NCBI GenBank assembly: GCA_036897095.1
Contig: JAYMSP010000007.1
Location: 1-64,000, forward strand
Length of the DNA stretch: 64,000 nucleotides
DNA from: Plantago elongata
Taxonomy: Eukaryota; Streptophyta; Magnoliopsida; Lamiales; Plantaginaceae
Direction: 5' to 3'
In this document: positions 56,541 to 64,000 of the stretch, piece after piece
Position numbering within the stretch: the first letter of the stretch is position 1
How the letters are laid out: each line of letters opens with the position of its first letter
Notes under the pieces: generated by a model
The model's database searches: none
Seen by the model: the letters and a program-made list of their open reading frames with translations, nothing else
What the model was told of the DNA's origin: nothing
Program-made: the position numbers and the translations under genes

Positions 56541-59500
56541 ATGGCTCTTCCTCTTGGCAAGCTCACAATCCTCGTCGGAGCAGGTTACTCCGTTACTCCT
56601 CATGTACCTGTAGATTCTCGATTTTGCTCAACTATGTTTATTTTAATTGCATTAGTTTTATTCATGTTGGATTTTACCTAATTGAGCGGAATTTCTTTTT
56701 ATGCTTATATGAATTTGTAAGTTTAGATAAGTTGTAGTAATTTGCTAGCTAGTTTAGCTATATAGAATATACTTCCTTGCCATCGCAACTGGTGATTACG
56801 TGGAAACTTTAGTCGATTGTTGCTTGCTGATTAGGCTGTTAGTGATAGGTATATTAGGTGATTAAGGGACTGATTGGTACACGATTTGAATTAGCAACAG
56901 CCAATTCAAATTGGCATTTTTGTGTACAAAAATGTCAGTTTAAATCGGATGTTGCCAATTCAAATCACATACCAATCAGTCCCTAAGTCTCCAGAGAGAC
57001 GGACATACATTATAGTTATATTTAAATAATCATTAGAGTTAGAGGTTTTGCTAAGAACACTGATACAAAATTTGATATAAAATGTCCACTCATATAACAT
57101 TACTCGTATAAAGTCATCCTTGATGTTTCTTACTAATTCACGTCTCTTACAAGACACTTTGTAATAACTTAGGTTGAGTCTTATGGTTTAGTTTCATCAT
57201 CATGGAACCACATAGCGTGCACATTGCTCTTTTATTCTGTGTGTCATCTCACTTGGAGGTTTTGCTATTTTATTATGCATGTACTTGAGAACATCAATTT
57301 TCCTTCATGTTTCTTACTAATTTGCGTCTATTCTAAAACTCTGTGTAATAACTTAGGTTGAGTCTTATGTTTTAGTTTCATCATCATGGAACCAGGTAGC
57401 GTGTACATTGCTATTTTATTATGTGTGTCATCTCACTTGGAGCTTTTGCAGGACTGGTCGGGGCAGCTCTGGCTAATGAAGGACGTATGCCCGGTCCCTA
57501 TGATTTGTTGTCAGGTGCTTATAGGGTAAGTGGATTCTAAGTGGCGAACAACGTGTGGATTTTATTTCCGGATATCCGATATTGGTCTTTTCTTCCATTT
57601 GTTTGATTCTACAGTGATATTGTTTCATGCCTGCAGATTTTTGCCAATCCGCTTAAGCAAGAGAACTCAACTAAGTTGCGTTCCAAGCCAAAATATGATT
57701 CCATCATGCAGCAGGTATATATTTTGTTTTGGGTTGATGCTGAGGCAGTGTACCATGCTACTGTTTGACTATATTGATAAATAGCCCCTTTTCATAAATG
57801 TTAGGGTCGGTCTGTGTACACTATATACCCGACTGTCCCACCCATAACCTGCATCGACTGGGGTTTTTCCTTCTATGATGCTGCCAAAGTGAAGAAGTTC
57901 CTTTTACGAGAAACTTTTTAAAATTCTTTTTACAAGGTTCATGGATAAGCAGAATTGACACTTATTGGTCATAGTTTCCTTTCAGCATGTAAGTGAAGAC
58001 AAATCCACTTTGTGCTTGATACAGCTATAGCTATCGGGAGGAGTGTTTTTCGAACCGAAAGAACCGTATAATTGGCTTAATGGACGTTTGATCATTTTTA
58101 TAAGCCGTATGTTTAGTTCGTGTTCGACGAACATCACAAACTTTTGTTCGTGTTTGTTAGCGTTCAAATATTTCGTGGTGTTCCTTAGCGTTCAATTGTT
58201 CGGTTCGTGAAAGACATAAAATTAAATGTAATACAATAAAAATAAAAAGATTCACTAAAATGTCCTAAAACCGTTACATAAACAAAAAAATCTCAATAAC
58301 ATTTCATAAATTTTGTGGTTCACCCTATTATGTATTGTATAATTATTTATAATCATATAAATATAATAATTACTAACAGCTATATAATCTCGATATACAA
58401 TATAATCATATTATATATTTAATTTGTTCGCGAACCGTTCCTGAACTACTGAACAATCATAAATATGTTTTGAGGTTTGTTATATACACGAGCATGTTCG
58501 CAAACTGTTCGGTTCGCCACACTCGAACACGAACCGAGCGTTAACCGAATTTTTTGAAATTTTAACGAACATTCAGTTCATTTACACTCCTAGCTATATC
58601 GGTGTTAACCGTTCTGCCTATGTGGAATAAGGTTCTAGTAGAACATGATAAGCACTATTAATTTATCTATTGCTACGTGATGGGGTTATGACCAGATAAT
58701 AATATAAGTAAACAATGTAATTCGTGGGCCATTGTTGTTACATGTACATGTTTTATGCATGTAAATTTTGGTTTACTCGGGCGCTCAATCTTAGATATGT
58801 TACGGTGTTTCCAATCCTTCACCTTGCCTGCTTTAAATATCAGCATGCTATTTATTAAATTAAATTTTTACAGGTTGATATGTTGCGGGAGGAGATCACT
58901 CTATCAACGGGTAGACCTGCAATTACGATTGTGACTGGGAGTCGATCAGGTAGCTCTTTTTTACATGATTTCTAGTTAGTTTTGATGGCTGATTGAGCTT
59001 TGACATAGGTTCAGTGTTTGCTCCACCACTTATTTAGCTATGGAGGTCTCTACGTGGTTCAATGTGGTTGACACTCATGATGCAATTAATTGAATATACA
59101 TTTTGCTATTTTTCTCCAGGTTCTGGAAAATATGGTATAATTATGATCGTCATAATTGTTGGATCCGGTTATATTTGGTGGAAGGTAATGTCAATCACTG
59201 TTTGCTTATTAACACCTCTTATAAATCTTGCCTCTTGCTAATGTTCTGTTCAGATTATGTTTCAAAATTTGAGAATAAACTTTCTTTCAAAATGTGAGTA
59301 TGTTTTGATAATATCAGAAATCATAAGGTCCATCTCCTTGTTTAAGGGTGTAGTTTTGTTTCGTCCAAGTCTAATGACATAGAATTTGATCCCTTATCAA
59401 GGTCTTGCAAGAGCTACCTGTATCCTTTATATGTATAATTGACATGCTCAGGAGGTTCCTCGAACAATAAAATTTCCACTACGAAGAAATGCATGGCATA

Positions 59501-62500
59501 CTTCTTTGGAAGCTAGCATCTCCGAAATTGAACAATTATATTTATTTTCACTCTTGAGTTGTTTCTAACATCATGCACAATTACACATTTAGATGGGGGC
59601 GCAAGAACTAGTAAGGTTCCTCTTAATAATATTGCATTCCTGGTTAACAGCTGAAATGATGGCATTTTTGGAATTAAATACGTTAAGCATAAAACTTATG
59701 CTCTGGAAAGAATGCTCATTTATAAGTTCCGACTTCCAACTTTACCATTGAGCTACAGTTTTGAATATTCATCAATGAGCAGTTTTTGTTACGTCCATGT
59801 TATGCTATAGAATTTGCTTGCTATCCAGTCTTGCTTTGTGCTATATTCTTTTGAATACATCACATGCATTCTCATGTTATAATTTAGAATTGCTCTCCTC
59901 TTTGTTTGGCCTTTGGATATAATTGTACACATCATATATATCCTTATAGGGATGGAGGTTACCTGATATGATGTTTGCAACCAGGCGTAGTCTGAGTGAT
60001 GCACGTGAATCTATAGGCAAACAGTTGGAGAGTGTTTTCTCCTCAATAACGGTGAGTTCTTAATTAAATTTAATTTTACCAGATCTTCTCCTCCCCCTGT
60101 AAACAATTCATAATTATACAAGTTTGTATTATGTTTCAAACATATTTCTGTTAGCACTGCATGCCTGTTATCTTTACTAAATGGACTCATGTTTCGCATA
60201 TAAAGTTAAGAAATCTTGAGGTAGTACTTTCTCTTTATTGGGAGCTTAGTCTATCCCTCTATCCCTTGCCATGAGGTCTCTGGTGAAAGTTGCCTTTGAT
60301 TCTATTATGAGAATGCGGACCCATGATTATGATCATGGTGTTCTGCTTTGGGTTTGAGGTATTTGTTAAAGATTCTTAAATTTCCATCCCAATTGTCTTC
60401 GGTATCTTTTATACTGTCATCTAGTAGGTACCCTTTCCAAAACATGTACCTTATTAGGAGCCAGAGTTCTCAGGTTTTCTTTCTCGTTTGGGGTTGAACA
60501 GTAAGAAGAGGCGTCTAAAGTGTTATGAAGTTCTGTATGTCGGCTAAACATGGCAAATGTGATGAATTAAAACCAAGATCATGCTCATCATATACATCTA
60601 TTATCCAGCATTCTTTCTACGGACTATAGTTCATACTTCATACTTCATACATTACTAAAAAAGTGAGCTACCCCACACCCAACAAATAATAAACAATCTC
60701 AACTTTACACACAAATTACACATTTTGCAAATAAAAGTACACATTTTCCCATTTTTTGATATATTATCATTACTTTAACTTTTCACCTAAAACTACTCGT
60801 CAACCCTACTCTATGAAGTTCTCCAGGGTGGAGGGATCTCTAAATTCTTGTCATTGTGTTATGTTCTGTGCCTGTGATGATTAGTTGATTACCAAATAAT
60901 TCCAATTACCCATCCCAATTTCCCTGAGAAAATATATTTGACACTTCATCTGGAAATAGTCTCTATGCATATCTTTTTTATCTGTATTTTATCTTGCCAG
61001 GACATATCTCTATGTTGACCTGTATTAAATCTTGCCAGGACTCAACAAGATTTTTATCTTCAAGGATTACTCGTACAGAGCGTAATACCGACGAGGTTAT
61101 TGAAGCATTTGTTGCAACCAGGAGCGAGGTTAGTCAGAATCTGCTCATCTCCACTACAAGATTGCACTCTATCTTTCATGTGCTTTATGTCATTTGGCGA
61201 ACAATTTTTATAGGTATCTGCTTCACAAGACGATGTAAATCAAATTAGTGAAAAAGTTAAAGAAGTTCACAGGAGCTTACGATCTCTGGTAACCATTCTC
61301 TTCCTATTGCTTCATTAAATTTAAATCTATTTAATGTCGCCTCATTCGTATACATTATTATGGAGTAGGATTTGATTCTTAACCATTATGGTCTTACAGG
61401 AGAGTAGGATTAATAAGACTGGTGGAAAACAGGTACTGGCTCATGATTTTCCAGTCTTGGCTTATGGCTTTCTCGTACGAGTTTTTATATTTGTTCCTCC
61501 ATTTGATATCTCTGTTTTTCTTGTGGTGGTAGGATAAGTTAAACAGTGGTGTGGAATTTATGGTTCGTGCTGCAAAGGGTGTGCAGAGTGGCAAATTGGT
61601 GCCATCTATTAAGGCAGTAACCTATAACTTTCTCTTTCTTTGTAGTCGTAGTTGGCTGTTGTCGTTCAATCTTAATTGTTCTTTGTATCTCACTACAGGA
61701 ATCTGCCAGGCCTGCACTTGAATGTTCAAATACATCTCCTTCAAGGGTAGAACCTCATCTCTTGCTTTCTTACTTCCCAGAGAATTATAAAGTTCCTTCT
61801 CAAGATGTAGTATCTGTATCCACAATGTGTTAGTTGTTATCTTCTGCACTGGGGTGTTTCTTATATTATGAATCTACTCTGTCCAAGAAGGAGCTTTTAT
61901 TTTATTTTTGATGTTATAGGAAAAAAGGTTGATATATGATACGATTCGGAAGAACATACTCTAAAGTCTATTTGTTCCGAAAGACTTCTCTGATTTAGAC
62001 ATGTGCTTTCCAGATGTAATTTTTGCCGAGTTTTCTTTTTTGTATTTCTCTTGGCAGCTGTTGATAACAGCAGGATTTTGTTGCTTGAAGAGTACCTTCA
62101 TGTAATCTTTATTTACATCAGTCAGTATAATCATGTTTACTTATTTGCAGTCTACGTCTATGCCGGCGAGCACTTCTTCTGAACCATCATCACCCACAAC
62201 CAATGGGCTTCTCAAGAAGCAAGCCTCATTTTCATCTGCCAGTTCTTCCCAGAGTACTGTCTCGAGATGGAAGGTATTGTTTCCAGCTTATGAACCCTCA
62301 GAATTATTTGTATTATAAGATTGGAAAAAAATATTAAAAACTCTTGTTACATGCAACCCTTTGCATATATCATGTTTTTGTTGCATTAGATCCATTTGTC
62401 TTTTCAGAAGTATTAATAGTGTTTAAAGCATCGCCATACAAAATTTCAGAGGTTGTAGTATGCATTCAAAAGAACACTTGGTTGCTTGACACAAGATACA

Positions 62501-62884
62501 TGCACATAAGTTGACACTGATTTCCATGAGAAAATTAGTTCTAAAAAAATCTCTGCATGTGATTTGAGTTCATGCGTAGAGCCCTAAAAGATGCATGTTT
62601 TACTTGAACCAGACGAAATACATGTGAACATCTGAACTTTTGATCATACTGAAACTCTAATCTTAAGCCCTAGAAACCCTAATAGTGTTCGTGTCCAATT
62701 GCAGCAATTTCCCGGAACATCCGACGGACTTGGAGTCGCCAGCATAACTGGACCTCAGGTTTCAAACGTAACCCATTCAAGTGAGGATTCAAACAGTGGC
62801 AGCAACATTACTACTGGGGCACGCCCAAGTGTACTTGGGAGAGCGATGTCGATCTCCACTTATTTTACAAAGGCTATTTGGTGA
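56541..62884 (+). CDS. DUF1664 domain protein
   Basis: Thirteen exons: 56541-56583, 57452-57525, 57637-57714, 58874-58949, 59120-59184, 59950-60051, 61039-61128, 61214-61288, 61400-61432, 61533-61616, 61699-61746, 62151-62273 and 62705-62884; 356 residues, all phases closing. It opens MALPLGKLTILVGAG, an N-terminal hydrophobic stretch (7-21) typical of the family, and has a second span YGIIMIVIIVGSGYIWW (about 95-111). Residues 112-212 are long helices with heptad-like spacing (SLSDARESIGKQLESVFSSI, EVIEAFVATRSE, VNQISEKVKEVHRSLRSLES), a likely coiled coil and the heart of DUF1664. The tail from about 240 is Ser-rich and probably disordered. The function of the family is not known; an organelle or membrane scaffold is guesswork. 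Introns 1 and 3 hold a duplication and transposons. Confidence 0.93.
56866..56983. mobile_element. Tourist-type hairpin MITE
   Basis: A 118-bp element in intron 1 of the DUF1664 gene, with inverted ends GGGACTGATTGGTA and TACCAATCAGTCCC and inner arms (CGATTTGAATT/AATTCAAATC) that also pair. Flanked by TAA on both sides (56863-56865, 56984-56986), the 3-bp duplication of PIF/Harbinger elements. Confidence 0.88.
57120..57450 (+). repeat. Duplicated segment reaching the exon 2 acceptor
   Basis: Two direct copies, about 57120-57266 and 57304-57450, offset about 184 bp: GTAATAACTTAGGTTGAGTC, TTTAGTTTCATCATCATGGA, ACATTGCT and GTGTCATCTCACTTGGAG recur. The right copy runs up to the acceptor TTTTGCAG of exon 2; the left copy ends TTTTGCTATTTT and has no AG at that point. 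Confidence 0.88.
58038..58590. mobile_element. TTCG-rich transposon in DUF1664 intron 3
   Basis: A 553-bp segment. Its ends, GGAGTGTTTTTCGAACC and (complement) GGAGTGTAAATGAACTGAA, are imperfect inverted repeats. Direct repeats TAGCTATCGG (58028-58037) and TAGCTATATCGG (58591-58602) flank it, suggesting a 9-10 bp duplication as in Mutator-like elements. Inside, words such as GAACCGT, GTTCGTG and AACCGAAC recur and pair. No transposase frame. Confidence 0.65.
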
Positions 62885-64000
62885 GCCCAGGTCTGATAAA
62901 TAAGGACCTCCACCCAGGTTATTCGGCTCCATTTCTTTGGACTGGATAAATATTTTTTTGTAGGCTCGAATGTGTAGAATTTAGAACATGTATGATCCTT
63001 ATTTACCATGAGCAGTATAGTTGGTACGTTTTGCCCCATGGATCTAGTATTAGCGACTACTGAGAACAGAAAAACACTGGAACTGGAACAGAGACTCTTG
63101 TTATTACTCGATCTCGCTACCAGGTGTTTCTTGGCAGTTGGTTGGTTCTGCAAGTAAATAAGTTCATCACATTCATTTTGGCAAGGCTTGCAAGAATAAT
63201 CATTAGATGAAAATACAAAATTGGTTTATCTGTGTCAGTAAGTTTGCCTCAATAGGCGGAAGATGTCAAGTGCGGTGTAGTATAAACTCTTACCAAGTAA
63301 GTTTTGGCCGGAATTGGTTGCACTGTCCTACACAACATAATGTGTTACAAAATAATGAGTTACCTACACGGCTATATCTAACAAATATGCAATGACTAGT
63401 TTATTCATAAATTATTCATTTTGACATTAAAAGTATACCTTTTTCAGCTTTGTTTATCATTATTTTATATTTCACCTAAAATTATTTATAAATTATTCAT
63501 TCTAACACTGAAGATACACTTTTTCCAGCTCTTTTATTATTATTTTAATGTTTCACCTAAAATTACGGAAAAAAAATAATGTTTTACAAAAAATTTCGAT
63601 TAGAGTAAGTAGCATATAAAACAGAATCAGCTAATTAATAATTTTAATAAGCTTCTGAACAAACTTATCGGATAACATTTAAACACTATACAACTTGTTT
63701 GGAAAACAAGCTCGTCAAGTGGAAATTTTTTTTAAAATATACCGTAAAGTGAGACACATCCGTTACTATATTTTTTTTGTATATCTTAAAGTGGCTACTC
63801 TAACAGGGATAATATTGTAAAGTATACCGTATAGTGAGACACATCCATTTTACATATTACACAATGGCTATGTTGTATACCTCACAATAACTACGTGTCC
63901 ATAAATTATACTTGGGTCATTTTTTATGCTCCGATTTGATGATTTATTACACGAGCCGGGAGTACTTCACACGCCGGGAGTGCCTCAAACGTCGATAGTA
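62885..64000. other. 3' flank of DUF1664 and right edge
   Basis: The 3' untranslated region of the DUF1664 gene, then AT-rich DNA. Near 63740 and 63825 the word ACCGTAAAGTGAGACACATC recurs with one change, about 86 bp apart. The last 60 bases (CCGGGAGTACTTCACACGCC) are GC-rich and run off the window. No gene recognised. Confidence 0.4.

Noticed and set aside
56237-56566. 109-residue minus-strand frame
   Set aside because: Antisense of the CT-rich leader of the DUF1664 gene.

Overview
The window is nuclear DNA of a flowering plant, most likely a core eudicot. It is AT-rich, the genes carry GT-AG introns, the gene families are plant-specific (ACR, TCP, WRKY, HIPP, DUF4408/DUF761, DUF1664), and the spaces between genes are full of small plant transposons. 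I cannot name the species from the sequence.

Ten protein-coding genes were reconstructed exon by exon, each with all splice phases closing. Left third: an ACT-domain repeat (ACR) protein (835-5292, -), a TCP20-like class I TCP transcription factor (10965-12043, -) and plastidic glucose-6-phosphate dehydrogenase (16547-21923, -, ten exons). Middle: a DUF4408/DUF761 membrane protein (27059-28210, -), then a fossil Copia-type LTR element (29264-35736), an OTU-type deubiquitinase (39041-41292, -) and a two-domain isoprenylated metal-binding protein of the HIPP family (43039-44197, -). Right third: a plant multi-pass membrane protein (46096-47420, +), an uncharacterised plant protein with a CxCFxCY motif (48053-48688, -), a group IIc WRKY factor (51892-53689, +) and a 13-exon DUF1664 protein (56541-62884, +).

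The genes are not an operon and show no evident shared pathway; each has its own promoter. What links the window is its load of small mobile DNA: two tRNA-derived SINE-like families (one only about 83 bp long with clear target-site duplications), two LINE remnants, hAT-type elements with 8-bp duplications (one nested in the LTR of the Copia fossil), a 5S-bearing Cassandra-like solo LTR, hairpin MITEs (one inside a coding intron of the TCP20-like gene), and several local duplications that copied sequence next to splice sites. No single large undescribed system was found. The best leads are the 83-bp SINE family, the MITE-bearing TCP20 intron, the splice-site-adjacent intron duplications and the repeat-built DUF4408 protein.
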